A stretch of DNA of 64,000 bases from the NCBI GenBank assembly GCA_025937785.1, contig JAICQQ010000001.1:1-64000 (forward strand), given 5' to 3'. Numbering within the stretch: position 1 is the first letter of the stretch; each line of letters starts with the position of its first letter. Below, piece by piece: positions 51,592 through 60,000 of the stretch. This DNA comes from Polyangiaceae bacterium (GTDB taxonomy: Bacteria; Myxococcota_A; Polyangia; Polyangiales; Polyangiaceae). The notes beneath the pieces are model-generated. The model saw only the letters and a program-made list of their open reading frames with translations. It was not told the DNA's origin and searched no databases. The position numbers and the translations under genes are program-made.

Positions 51592-51816
51592 TCACCGGCG
51601 CGTCGGGTGCGGCTCATCGGCCGAATCTCCGTCGCCGGGGGGGCGCTCGAGCCGTGCCCCGTCCACTTGGCGCTGCAGCTGCCGCTTTTGCAGCTCATCG
51701 CGAGCGCGTTCCGCCTTGGTGCGGCCGTGCAAGCGGCGGTTCACCTCGGCGCGCTTGCTGCGCTCGGCCTTCGCCTTGCGCTTGCGAAACTTGTTCAAGT
51801 TGACGACGTTGCCCAT
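51592..51816 (-). CDS. Small basic DUF4169-type protein
   Basis: The ATG at 51816 gives a 74-residue protein starting MGNVVNLNKFRKRKAKAERS, the signature of the DUF4169 family, continuing as a Lys/Arg-rich helix (NRRLHGRTKAERARDEL). The size and charge suggest nucleic-acid or ribosome contact; no experimental role is known to me. It lies 51 nt downstream of a SUKH-like gene on the same strand and may share its transcript. Confidence 0.75.
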   Translation of the reverse strand: MGNVVNLNKFRKRKAKAERSKRAEVNRRLHGRTKAERARDELQKRQLQRQVDGARLERPPGDGDSADEPHPTRR

Positions 51817-51866
51817 GGCGCCCTCCAACCTGAGCACGCCTCGAGCCCCCGTGCCAGCACCCAGCG

Positions 51867-52484
51867 TCAGGTTCCGGGGTCGTCCTCGACGCAGCTCTTG
51901 CCCACGAAGAGCTTCCACGGATAGCGATCGCGCTGGGTTTCGGCTTCGGTCGCCAGCGCGGTCAGTAACGCAGCAAACGAGCGGGCCACCTTGGAGGAGC
52001 CCCACTCGGGAGCGAAGCCGTGAACGACGGCGCCGTCCGAGAGCCGGACTGCGAGGTAGTCGTAGTCGGAGTGGACTGCGAGCATCACCGGGAAGTGCCC
52101 GTCCCAAAACGACCGCACCTCGGCTTGCTGCGCCGGGTCACCTTCAGCATCCTCGAGCATCATCAGCTCGATTTCGTTCCAGTGGAACCCCGAGCCACGC
52201 TTGCGCGCAAAGTCGCGGGCGGTCAGAAACCACGCGCTCTCGTTGGGACTGACGCAGATGTCGAGCGTAGTCAGGAAGGCTTCGACGCCGGCGGGGAGGA
52301 TCGGATAGCGCTTGGCGAGGGTGGCTGGCAGGAGCTTTCCAACGCTAGCAGCGAGCTCGACGGACCAACCGCGCCGGCGGAGGATCTGCAGCAGGTTGCG
52401 CTTACGTCGGGTTGGCGTTGAGGTCGGCGTCGGCTGCTGCTTGCCGGGGCGCACCCGAACTTTGAGCTTGCGGCGTTGGGTCAT
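51867..52484 (-). CDS. SMI1/KNR4 (SUKH) family protein
   Basis: After a basic, Pro/Thr-rich N-terminus (residues 1-35) the 205-residue protein shows the SUKH fold pattern: LPATLAKRYPILPAGVEAFLTTLD, ESAWFLTARDFARK, FPVMLAVHSDYDYLAVRLSDGAVVHGFAPEWGSSKVARSFAALL. SUKH proteins often serve as immunity proteins to contact-dependent or polymorphic toxins, but single chromosomal copies also have other roles. No toxin gene is adjacent, so it is an orphan here. Confidence 0.75.
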   Translation of the reverse strand: MTQRRKLKVRVRPGKQQPTPTSTPTRRKRNLLQILRRRGWSVELAASVGKLLPATLAKRYPILPAGVEAFLTTLDICVSPNESAWFLTARDFARKRGSGFHWNEIELMMLEDAEGDPAQQAEVRSFWDGHFPVMLAVHSDYDYLAVRLSDGAVVHGFAPEWGSSKVARSFAALLTALATEAETQRDRYPWKLFVGKSCVEDDPGT

Positions 52485-52669
52485 TGGCTACTCGTCCTCC
52501 TCGAATCGATAGTCACTGAATCCCTTCTCGCGCTGACGATCGGCTGGTAGACCGTTTCCTCGAGGCGCTGGCAGTCTTCGAAGCCCGCTCAGGCGAATTT
52601 CGAGCAATGGGAACGGAAATGCGACTCGGCAGGTTGTAGAAGGCGCTGAAGTCGCTGGCGACACGCCCG

Positions 52670-53317
52670 TCATTCTAGCGCATTGGAAGCCTCGCCGGTG
52701 TCGCTCGAAGCTGCGGTCATGATCCGCCGTAGACAGTGCACCAGATACACACCGATCCCGAACCACACGGCTCCGATCACACCCAGTACAGGGCTGCCCA
52801 GGTGCCATTGTGAAGAGGCGAAGATCAGGCTCCAGGCCGCGCACACGACGAGGGGTGGGCACAGGGACGCGAGCGTGCCCAGGGGGACGGCCGGATCGCT
52901 GCCGCCGTCAGTAAGCATCGGCAAGCTGGGGGGGTGTGTGCCCGCTCTGTGGTACGCCACGAGCAAATGTTGGATCGCCCTGTGCGCCGCATAGATTCCA
53001 CTGGCAGCTGCCAGGCCGATCAAAATTCCAAAAAGCGGAATACCCCACGTGGCGAGCGCCTGGAGCACGTCGCCAGCGCCCAAGGAAGGATTCCCCTTCG
53101 TACTGACGAGTGCGAACGCCGCGAATGCGAAGGACTGGATCGTGAGGCTCCACACCAACCGGTTGTTGATGAGCCCGTCCTCATGCTTGAGGTAGTCGCG
53201 GAAAAGCTCGTAGCGCTTCGTGGGGTCGAGCGTGGGTTCACGCTTGATTCCGGCCGTGCGAGCGAATTGCGCAGGTAACGGGCGAGCCGCGCGGGTGCAA
53301 ATGAGTTTCAGAGCCAT
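52670..53317 (-). CDS. Hypothetical membrane protein, four helices
   Basis: The 215-residue product has a soluble N-terminus (KRYELFRDYLKHEDGLINNRLVWSL) and about four membrane helices (IQSFAFAAFALVS, GIPLFGILIGLAAASGIY, LCPPLVVCAAWSLIF, VLGVIGAVWFGIGVYLV). It resembles small two-helix-pair membrane proteins seen near effector and phage-related loci, but no domain is recognised. The short gap before it (52485-52669) shows nothing. Its reading frame is the only plausible one in this stretch. Confidence 0.6.
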   Translation of the reverse strand: MALKLICTRAARPLPAQFARTAGIKREPTLDPTKRYELFRDYLKHEDGLINNRLVWSLTIQSFAFAAFALVSTKGNPSLGAGDVLQALATWGIPLFGILIGLAAASGIYAAHRAIQHLLVAYHRAGTHPPSLPMLTDGGSDPAVPLGTLASLCPPLVVCAAWSLIFASSQWHLGSPVLGVIGAVWFGIGVYLVHCLRRIMTAASSDTGEASNALE

Positions 53318-53412
53318 CGCAACTCTCTGCGGGCAAACTTGTCACCTCGCCGGGCTCGGCGACAGTGCGTCAGCCACGGTTGGTTCAAGTGTCCCGACGT
53401 CGGGACAGCTCA

Positions 53413-55350
53413 TCAGCGGGTGCGCGATCGCGCTCCATCGGACAGCGGTGGGAAGCTGCGCAACTTGTTTCTGAGCCATTCGGCGCCGGCCTGGGCTTCG
53501 AGCTCGGTGTCGCCGCCGTTCTTGGAGATGCCGAGGGAGACGTGCTTGCCGCCGACGACGAGCGCGACGCGACTCTGCTTTTCGCCGACGTACACTCGAC
53601 CCGTGAGATCCAGGACGTCGCTTTGGACCTCGTCGAGCACGATGTCGATGACGCCGGGGTGCTTGCGGAACTTCGCGTCGACGTTGAGATTGTCGAGGCT
53701 GACGAGGTCGGCCACGACATCGGGCACCTCGTCTTTCTTGGCGAGCGCTTGCAGGATGGGCTCGGCGTTCTTGGCGACGATGGAGAGGTCGGTCGTGACT
53801 CGCTCCGGGGGCCAGCCGACGGCGCTCACGAGCGGGCTTTCGAGGCGCATCCACCAGTCATTCACGCGAACGTCGCCGGCGTGGAGGCTGACGGGGCGTA
53901 GCTCCCCTGAGAGTTTGCCGAGCGCAGCGGCGCGTGCGTCGAGATCCACATCGAGGTAGCCCGCCAGGTGGCCTGTGCCGGCCAGCGCGATGCCCCCGAA
54001 GCGAACAGAAACGCCGTCGAAGCGCAGGCGCGCGGGGCCTTGCAGCGAGCCGCGTTCGCTCTCGGTGAGCGTGAGGCTCCCGCGCAAGCTGCCGCGCTTG
54101 CTTTCGACGCGGCGCTCGTCGCCGAGCAGGTTGTCGAGGTCGTCGACATCGGAGGAGGTGATGTTGGGGAAGCGCAGCCGGTAGTCTCCGACCGCCGTTT
54201 GTCGATCGATCTGCGTGGAGCTCAGCGCTGCTGATTGCTCATGCCCGTGGAGCTGAAGCGTGAAGGGCGAGCTCTTGCCTCGAGCCCAGGACAGCGTGCT
54301 GAGCTCGGCACGGGAGCGCAGGCGCGGCAGCTCGTCTTGATCACCAGCTGCGTCGGGCGCCCCCCCGACGAAGGCAGCCAGCTCCCAGTCGCTCTTGATA
54401 GCGTAGCCGTCGCCGAAGACGCGGATGTCGTCGGTCTCGAAAGCGACCTCGGTCTTGCGGCTGAGCTTGCCCCGTTGCATGCCGAGGCGGATTCTCAAAG
54501 GTCCGGCGCCGCCTGTGACGCGCAGACCCTCCACGTAGTCGCCCAAGTGCTCGAGAGAGACCAGGTCGCCGTCGAGCTGAATGTCGGCGTCGACCACCTC
54601 GAAGATGCCGAGTACGCCGCGATCGGATGGATCGATTTCGGGGATGTGACCCCGCACGCGACCCCGAAAATTCTTCGAGATGACGTGCTTTTCACCGAAG
54701 CTGAGCCTCCCGGGTGACAGCTCTTGGACGGAGTCGTCGACGTAGAGTCGCTCCGGGCTCTTCATGAATCCGCCGCGGACCCGGCCCTGGCCGACGTAGC
54801 GGTATTGGAGGAACCAAAGTTCGCTCGCGCGCGCGTCGATGCCGTCGATGCGCACGGTCCACTTCTTCTTCTTGGGCTTGTCGTCGTCGTTTTTCTCTTT
54901 CTCTTTCTCGTCGGGTTCGCGCACGATGCCCGTGTCACCCGGGAGTTCCGGCATGGGCGGGAACGCTGCCACGTAAGGCGCGGTCTTCTGCGATTCCGGA
55001 ACGCGCGTCCGTAGGCGAAAGCGAATGTCGTTGGCGGACAACCGGTTCACGTGAAAGCGCCGCTGCAAGAGCTCCATCAGCTCGACATCCACCCGTGCGT
55101 CGGCGACGGAAAGCGTAACTTGCGTGTCGCCGTTCACGTACACGCCGATGCGCTTGACATGCAACGAGCCCGGCCAAATCGTCCAGGCCGGGTTCTCGAG
55201 TTCGACCCTCACGTCGTCGCCCGAGATCAGGCGTTCGACCAAGCCTGATGTGAGCGCCAGCGTCGTGATCACAGGATACGCAGCGACCACGGCTGCGGTG
55301 ATTGCGATCCAGCGCGACCACTTGCGAAGGAACGCTGTTACTCGAGACAC
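53413..55350 (-). CDS. AsmA/DUF748-like envelope protein
   Basis: The GTG at 55350 gives 645 residues and avoids the overlap with the divergent lipoprotein gene. An N-terminal membrane helix (WIAITAAVVAAYPVITTLAL) is followed by a long beta-rich region with repeated short strands: LHVKRIGVYVNGDTQVTLSV, LSANDIRFRLRTR, VRFGGIALAGTG, and VDLDARAAALGKLSGEL. This is the layout of AsmA/TamB/DUF748 proteins, which carry lipids across the periplasm in studied cases. A charged insertion (EKEKEKNDDDKPKKKK) lies near residue 150. The exact subfamily is not resolved. Confidence 0.7.
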   Translation of the reverse strand: MSRVTAFLRKWSRWIAITAAVVAAYPVITTLALTSGLVERLISGDDVRVELENPAWTIWPGSLHVKRIGVYVNGDTQVTLSVADARVDVELMELLQRRFHVNRLSANDIRFRLRTRVPESQKTAPYVAAFPPMPELPGDTGIVREPDEKEKEKNDDDKPKKKKWTVRIDGIDARASELWFLQYRYVGQGRVRGGFMKSPERLYVDDSVQELSPGRLSFGEKHVISKNFRGRVRGHIPEIDPSDRGVLGIFEVVDADIQLDGDLVSLEHLGDYVEGLRVTGGAGPLRIRLGMQRGKLSRKTEVAFETDDIRVFGDGYAIKSDWELAAFVGGAPDAAGDQDELPRLRSRAELSTLSWARGKSSPFTLQLHGHEQSAALSSTQIDRQTAVGDYRLRFPNITSSDVDDLDNLLGDERRVESKRGSLRGSLTLTESERGSLQGPARLRFDGVSVRFGGIALAGTGHLAGYLDVDLDARAAALGKLSGELRPVSLHAGDVRVNDWWMRLESPLVSAVGWPPERVTTDLSIVAKNAEPILQALAKKDEVPDVVADLVSLDNLNVDAKFRKHPGVIDIVLDEVQSDVLDLTGRVYVGEKQSRVALVVGGKHVSLGISKNGGDTELEAQAGAEWLRNKLRSFPPLSDGARSRTR

Positions 55351-55525
55351 TCTACCGTGGAAGCTGGAGTCGGACACAGCGATCGGCAAGGTAGGTCCGC
55401 GCAACACGGCAATATCTCCAGACTGCCCCGTGGCCGAACGCGCCGGCGGAGAACCCCGGGCGAGGAAACAGGCGGATCTGCGAGGGTGTTGCCGCCCGGC
55501 CGGGCCTACGGCAAGACAGTGCCGC

Positions 55526-56224
55526 ATGAGACAGGCCGCATTCAGACTAGTCGCGCTCGCGTTGATCGCGGCCGCGAGTGCCGCCTGCAAGGAGCACGAC
55601 CCCGCCACGGCGCGCGCGGCGCTGGATGAACAGATGGCACCCGCGCGCACGTTGGAACAAACCTTTCAGCGGATCCACGCGCAGCTAGGCACGCTCGAGC
55701 CGGGCCCCTGTTCTGATCTGACGATCCGTAGCGCCATCGCCCAGAGCCAGAGCCGCAAAGTTCCCTTCATCGACGCGTCAGCGCTCGCGTTGACGGCGAA
55801 GGGCGCGCCCGTCGATCCCAAGTTGCCGCTGGCACGCTTCGTCTCGAAGGTGCTGCTCGATCGACGCGCGACCGGCGCGGTCACGGATCAGCAATCGGCG
55901 ACCGACGCCGCCTTCGACGCCCTCACGCTCACGAAGGGCCACGACTTCCTCGCCGCGATTCGTTACGAGTTTCGGGCGCCCAAGGCGGATGACCAGGGGT
56001 TTCACGGCGGAGAGCTCAAGGGCACGCTGGGCCTGTTCGAGCTCCGTAGCGGCAAGCTGGTGTGCGCCGCGCCGGTTTTCGCGCAGAGCCACGAGGAGAT
56101 CGCTGCGAAACCGGGCCAGACGCCACAAGAAGCTGCTGCCACCGATCTGGAGCTCGAGAGCCGGCGCGCGCTCCATGAAGCCTTCGCGGGCATGACCAGC
56201 GAGCTGAACCTGGACCTCGGCTGA
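55526..56224 (+). CDS. Hypothetical lipoprotein
   Basis: The ATG at 55526 starts a signal sequence with lipobox AAASAAC and a 232-residue protein. The mature part is helical then alpha/beta (RTLEQTFQRIHAQLGT, DLTIRSAIAQSQS, FLAAIRYEFRAPKA, LGLFELRSGKLVCAAPVFAQS). It shows a single internal cysteine pair and no enzyme motif. The longer track ORF upstream overlaps the divergent AsmA-like gene and is not used. Confidence 0.65.
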   Translation: MRQAAFRLVALALIAAASAACKEHDPATARAALDEQMAPARTLEQTFQRIHAQLGTLEPGPCSDLTIRSAIAQSQSRKVPFIDASALALTAKGAPVDPKLPLARFVSKVLLDRRATGAVTDQQSATDAAFDALTLTKGHDFLAAIRYEFRAPKADDQGFHGGELKGTLGLFELRSGKLVCAAPVFAQSHEEIAAKPGQTPQEAAATDLELESRRALHEAFAGMTSELNLDLG

Positions 56225-56533
56225 CGTTGGCCCTCGACGCGCCGAGCGACGCGCGTCCGGGGTCATATCGGCTCGCGCCGACGGCGACACGCGATCGCTT
56301 GAAGTAGTGCACCCGGTACCTGCGACTGCTTTGAAAGACGTTGGCTCGTGCGAGGCTCGTGGTGAACTCGCTGCCCTCGATGGTCCCCGTGAACCCCGGT
56401 CTCTCCATACGAGAAGCGGATCGCGCGCGCTCCTTGGGATGCGCGGCCCGTACGACTTGACCTCCATTCACGAAACTGACCCTCGACCCCGCAGGTATGG
56501 CCTGAACAGCCATAGGAGCAGTCCTTCGGCAGC
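56225..56533. other. Gene-free interval, 309 bp
   Basis: Between a lipoprotein gene and a convergent small gene no clear gene is visible. A minus-strand frame runs through most of it (from 56513, e.g. PGFTGTIEGSEFTTSLARAN) with GC-rich third positions, but it continues into the antisense of the lipoprotein gene and shows no known domain. It is left as a possible decayed or unknown short ORF. Confidence 0.35.
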
Positions 56534-56890
56534 TCAGAGTAACCCCTTCGACCGAAGCAGCTCGTAGATCCTGCGGTTGTGCTCGAAGTAGGCGCGCTCG
56601 GCGCGCTCGCGATCACCAGGCACCTTGGGATCGTGGATGAAAAGCTCTAGCGGAGCGTCGAGGTGCTCGAGGCGTCCGTCCTCGTGAATGCGGACGTGCC
56701 GGTCGTTCGTGAAGCGGTTCGTTGCGTAAAAGTCGAGACACGGCCGCCCGTCACTCTCGCTCAGCAGGTAGTTCACGCTCCAGCGAGCCATGGTCACTTG
56801 ACCGCGCACCGCCAGCGGCGCTTGCGGCAGCGTGACCGTTCCGGAAAAGTAGGCAGCAAACGCCTGACGGATCGCGGCATGGGCTAGCAT
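56534..56890 (-). CDS. Small hypothetical protein
   Basis: The ATG at 56890 gives 118 residues, starting MLAHAAIRQAFAAYFSG. The sequence is alpha/beta (GQVTMARWSVNYLLSES, CLDFYATNRFTNDRHVRI, HEDGRLEHLDAPLELF) and ends with a helix (RAYFEHNRRIYELLRSKG). No domain is recognised. It is divergent from the DUF72 gene, with about 100 bp between the two starts. Confidence 0.6.
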   Translation of the reverse strand: MLAHAAIRQAFAAYFSGTVTLPQAPLAVRGQVTMARWSVNYLLSESDGRPCLDFYATNRFTNDRHVRIHEDGRLEHLDAPLELFIHDPKVPGDRERAERAYFEHNRRIYELLRSKGLL

Positions 56891-56989
56891 GCGTGGCTCA
56901 CTGTAGCATGCGATCGCGGGGCGAGAGGGCGGCGCAAACAGCGGGTGACCCACCCTCCGATAGGCACGATCATTGCTGGGATCATCCCC

Positions 56990-57922
56990 ATGCAGCGCGA
57001 GGTGCGGATCGGCATTTCTGGATGGAACTACGCTCCCTGGCGCGGCGTGTTTTATCCGAAAGGGCTCAAGCACTCGCGCGAGCTTGCTTTCGCCGGCGGC
57101 ATCTTCTCGAGCGTGGAAGTCAACGGCACCTTCTATTCCTTGCAGCGTCCCTCGAGCTTTCGACGCTGGTACGCCGACACACCGCCGGGGTTCGTGTTCG
57201 CGCTGAAGGGCAGCCGCTACATCACGCACATGTTGCGACTGAGGAATGCCGAGCAAGCGCTCGCGAACTTCTTCGCATCGGGGTTGCTGTGCTTGGGCGA
57301 AAAGCTAGGTCCCATCTTGTGGCAATTGCCGCCGCGGACCGTGTACGATCCGGGGCTGCTAGACGCATTCTTCGAGCAGCTTCCGCGTACATTGGGTGAA
57401 GCGGCTCGGCTGGCTCAGAACCACGATCAGCGGGTAGCAGGCCGCAGCGTCGTCGACGTGCCGAGCGAACTGGCGGCCCAGGCAGTGCGTCACGTCTGCG
57501 AAATTCGCCATGAAAGCTTTCGCGATCGCGAGTACGTGCGCCTGCTCCAGCGCCACGAAATTGCCCACTGCATCGCCGACACAGCGGGGCTTTACCCGTG
57601 CTTTGGCGACGTCACGACCGACTTCGTGTACGTGCGTTTGCATGGCTCGAGCGAGCTCTACGCGAGTGGGTACGATGTCCGGGAGCTCGCTACCTGGGCG
57701 TCGCGTATTCGCGCGTGGACACGCGGTGAGGCCCCTGCGACTCCTCCCCGCGTGAGCGGCGGCGGGCTGCGCCCGCGGCCGCGACAAGTGTTCGTTTACT
57801 TCGACAACGACATCAAGGTGCACGCGCCGTTCGATGCGCAGAATCTGACTCGTTTGCTGGAAGGAAGGCGGATCAGGAAGCGGCCGGCTGTGCCGGCTGA
57901 TGGGCGAGCAGTTCGCGCTTGA
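56990..57922 (+). CDS. DUF72 (YecE) family protein
   Basis: The ATG at 56990 starts MQREVRIGISGWNYAPWRG, the family's typical beginning (GxSGWxYxxWxGxFYP). FASGLLCLGEKLGPILWQLPP and ADTAGLYPCFGDVTTDFVYVRLHG follow, completing the TIM-barrel-like DUF72 domain; YVRLHG is a signature. The 310-residue length is normal for the family. The molecular function of YecE-like proteins is not known to me. It lies just upstream of a TPR lipoprotein gene in the same direction. Confidence 0.85.
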   Translation: MQREVRIGISGWNYAPWRGVFYPKGLKHSRELAFAGGIFSSVEVNGTFYSLQRPSSFRRWYADTPPGFVFALKGSRYITHMLRLRNAEQALANFFASGLLCLGEKLGPILWQLPPRTVYDPGLLDAFFEQLPRTLGEAARLAQNHDQRVAGRSVVDVPSELAAQAVRHVCEIRHESFRDREYVRLLQRHEIAHCIADTAGLYPCFGDVTTDFVYVRLHGSSELYASGYDVRELATWASRIRAWTRGEAPATPPRVSGGGLRPRPRQVFVYFDNDIKVHAPFDAQNLTRLLEGRRIRKRPAVPADGRAVRA

Positions 57923-57987
57923 ACCCCGGGGTTCCGGTGGCGCGCCCACGCTCCTTCCCGTCCGAGTAACGTGCTAAATTCCCGCCC

Positions 57988-58950
57988 GTGAAACGGCTTC
58001 GGGCAGTCTGGATAGGCGGGTTCACGTTGGCCTGCGGCGCGCAGCCGGTGGCAGGCCCAACTGCACCACGCCCCGTTGCACCTGGTCCGGTCCCCGCGTC
58101 CACCGAATGCGTGGAGGCGCCCGGGGCAGTCACCCAGGACGAGATTCGGCCGCTCACCGAGCCGCTGGCGTTCTACGAGGATCGATCGAGGGCGCATCCG
58201 AACGACAGGGCGGCGCTCGTCGATCTGCTGCGTGCGTACGAGCGGGAAGGGCGCTGGGGCTACGCTGCGGCGGTCGCCTGGCGTTTGACCCAGTACGCGC
58301 CGGACAACGCAGACTACCAGCACCGCCGCGCCTTGAATCTCATGCGCGTACTCCAGGCGACGCACGATAGGGTGCGAGTCGGGGAAATGCAGGAGCCGCT
58401 CGACAAATGCATCGAGTTGGATCCCAAATTCGCCGACTGCCACTTCCTGCTCGGCGAAGTCGCCTTGTGGTCGGACGACGAAGAGCTCGCCGAGGAGCGC
58501 TACCGGCGGGCGATCGAGCTCGACCCGCGGCGAGCCGCTTACTACCAGCGCCTCGCCGAGTTGTATGCGGCTTACCGGCAAGATCGAGCGGCGGCGGCGG
58601 TGCTGAGCGAGGCCTTGCGTTTCGCGCCGGTGAACGGTGAGCACGCGCAGGCCCGCTTTCCGTTGCTGATCTTGCTCGCAGATCTGACAGCGAAAGGGGA
58701 CGATCCCCCGAGCGCTCTGCGTTACCTCGAGCAGGCGGAGCCCCTGGCGACAGCAGGCCCGGCTCCGCTCGCTTATGAGCTCGCTGCGGCCTACGCCAAC
58801 ACCGATCCGCCACGAAACAGTCAGGTGCAGGAGAAGGTGGTCACGTTCATGAAGCGGTTCTACGAGGCGGCGTGTCGCGGAGACTCTGCGGTCAACTACA
58901 GGGAACAGTGCCTGCGGGCCAGCCTCTGGGTCATGGGCTACGCGCAATGA
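57988..58950 (+). CDS. TPR-repeat lipoprotein
   Basis: A short signal sequence with lipobox FTLAC starts a 320-residue lipoprotein. After a Pro/Ala linker, helical TPR units are visible (HPNDRAALVDLLRAYEREGRW, CIELDPKFADCHFLLGEVALW, EERYRRAIELDPRRAAYYQRL, ELYAAYRQDRAAAAVLSEAL). TPR lipoproteins usually act as scaffolds for envelope complexes. The stop overlaps the next gene's ATG by 4 nt, so the two are coupled. Confidence 0.75.
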   Translation: MKRLRAVWIGGFTLACGAQPVAGPTAPRPVAPGPVPASTECVEAPGAVTQDEIRPLTEPLAFYEDRSRAHPNDRAALVDLLRAYEREGRWGYAAAVAWRLTQYAPDNADYQHRRALNLMRVLQATHDRVRVGEMQEPLDKCIELDPKFADCHFLLGEVALWSDDEELAEERYRRAIELDPRRAAYYQRLAELYAAYRQDRAAAAVLSEALRFAPVNGEHAQARFPLLILLADLTAKGDDPPSALRYLEQAEPLATAGPAPLAYELAAAYANTDPPRNSQVQEKVVTFMKRFYEAACRGDSAVNYREQCLRASLWVMGYAQ

Positions 58951-59672
58951 CGGCCCTCCATCGTTCGGCGGGTTGGCTATGGGGTGCCCTTGCTTGCGCG
59001 TGCGCGAGCGAGCCGACGGCGCCTCCAGCGGCGCCGCCTCACGCAGGCGTGGTGATCGCACCGGTGAAGCCGTGCCCCCCTGCCGATCCTGAGGCGGGCC
59101 CAGAGCTGCCAACGGTCGAGCTGCGCAAGCAACCGATCAAGGTGGACGACGGGTACACGGTGTGGGGCCTTGGCTATTTGCTGCGGAGCCGCCAGCACCG
59201 CAGCGCAGTCACGGGCGAGCCCGTCACCGTTCTTGGCTACGTGGTGGCCACTAACCTATCCAGCGCGCCCGCGTGCGCGGTGCACGAGACCGGCCAGGCC
59301 GATCCCGAGGACTGCTCCGCCCCCGTCCCCGCGTTCTGGCTCGGCGATCGCCCGGACGCGCCCCGCGCCGAGTCGGTGAAGGTCATGGGTTTCGCCTCGA
59401 ATTACGCACAAATCTACGACGCCATCCGGCAATTCGATAGCGGTCACCCGGCGCACGACGCTTTCTGGGGTCAGGAGATCCCGAACCCGCTACCCGCGGC
59501 AGGCGCTCGCGTGCGCGTGCGGGGGCGCTTCGGCCCGACGTTTTCCTTGGCCTCGAGCGGTGGCGAGAGCGACGACACTATGGGGATCGTCACCTTCATC
59601 TCGATGGAAACACTCGAGCCTGCCAGCGAGCTAGCCACGCTACCGGGAGTAACACGGTCCCCGCAGCCCTGA
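58947..59672 (+). CDS. Lipoprotein coupled to the TPR lipoprotein
   Basis: The ATG at 58947 overlaps the preceding stop codon (ATGA). The 241-residue product has a lipoprotein signal (GALACACAS). The mature part has a segment like an OB or beta-barrel domain (SAVTGEPVTVLGYVVATNL, VKVMGFASNYAQIYDAIRQF, GARVRVRGRFGPTF) and four cysteines. It probably works with the TPR protein in the envelope. No named family was recognised. Confidence 0.65.
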   Translation: MTALHRSAGWLWGALACACASEPTAPPAAPPHAGVVIAPVKPCPPADPEAGPELPTVELRKQPIKVDDGYTVWGLGYLLRSRQHRSAVTGEPVTVLGYVVATNLSSAPACAVHETGQADPEDCSAPVPAFWLGDRPDAPRAESVKVMGFASNYAQIYDAIRQFDSGHPAHDAFWGQEIPNPLPAAGARVRVRGRFGPTFSLASSGGESDDTMGIVTFISMETLEPASELATLPGVTRSPQP

Positions 59673-59834
59673 GACGCAGCGCGGTGGGTTGGCGTTCGAG
59701 TAAATCCTGTAAGCCAAATAAAGACGCCACCGAATGCCCAGATCGAGGCCGAGCTCCGACCTCTGCCGGGTTCCCCCGGGCCGCAGTTCGGTCAGGCGAA
59801 GGGAACACAGCCGCCCTCTCAATGGGCGGCTGGG

Positions 59835-59919
59835 CGGAGGCGAAGGGATTCGAACCCCTGGTAGGTTGCCCTACGGCGGTTTTCAAAACCGCTGCCTTCG
59901 ACCACTCGGCCACGCCTCC
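59835..59919 (-). tRNA. tRNA-Ser (UGA anticodon)
   Basis: On the minus strand an 85-nt cloverleaf is visible. The acceptor stem GGAGGCG pairs with CGCCTCC, followed by a G discriminator; CCA is not encoded. The anticodon stem GCGGT/ACCGC encloses loop TTTGAAA with anticodon TGA, which reads the serine codon UCA. The long variable arm (GTAGGGCAACCTAC) is typical of type II tRNAs, and the T loop TTCGAAT is normal. A weak TTGCCA-N17-TATCTC pair lies just upstream (59927-59955), too close to be certain. Confidence 0.95.
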
Positions 59920-60000
59920 GCCGGTCGAGATAGTGTCTTGCTGCCGGCCTGGCAAGAGGCTTCAAGGCGCCAGATTGTCAGGCCGCTGCCAAGCTGGCAG

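Noticed and set aside
56225-56513. Minus-strand frame with GC-rich third positions
   Set aside because: No known domain, no ribosome-binding site, and it continues into the antisense of the lipoprotein gene.
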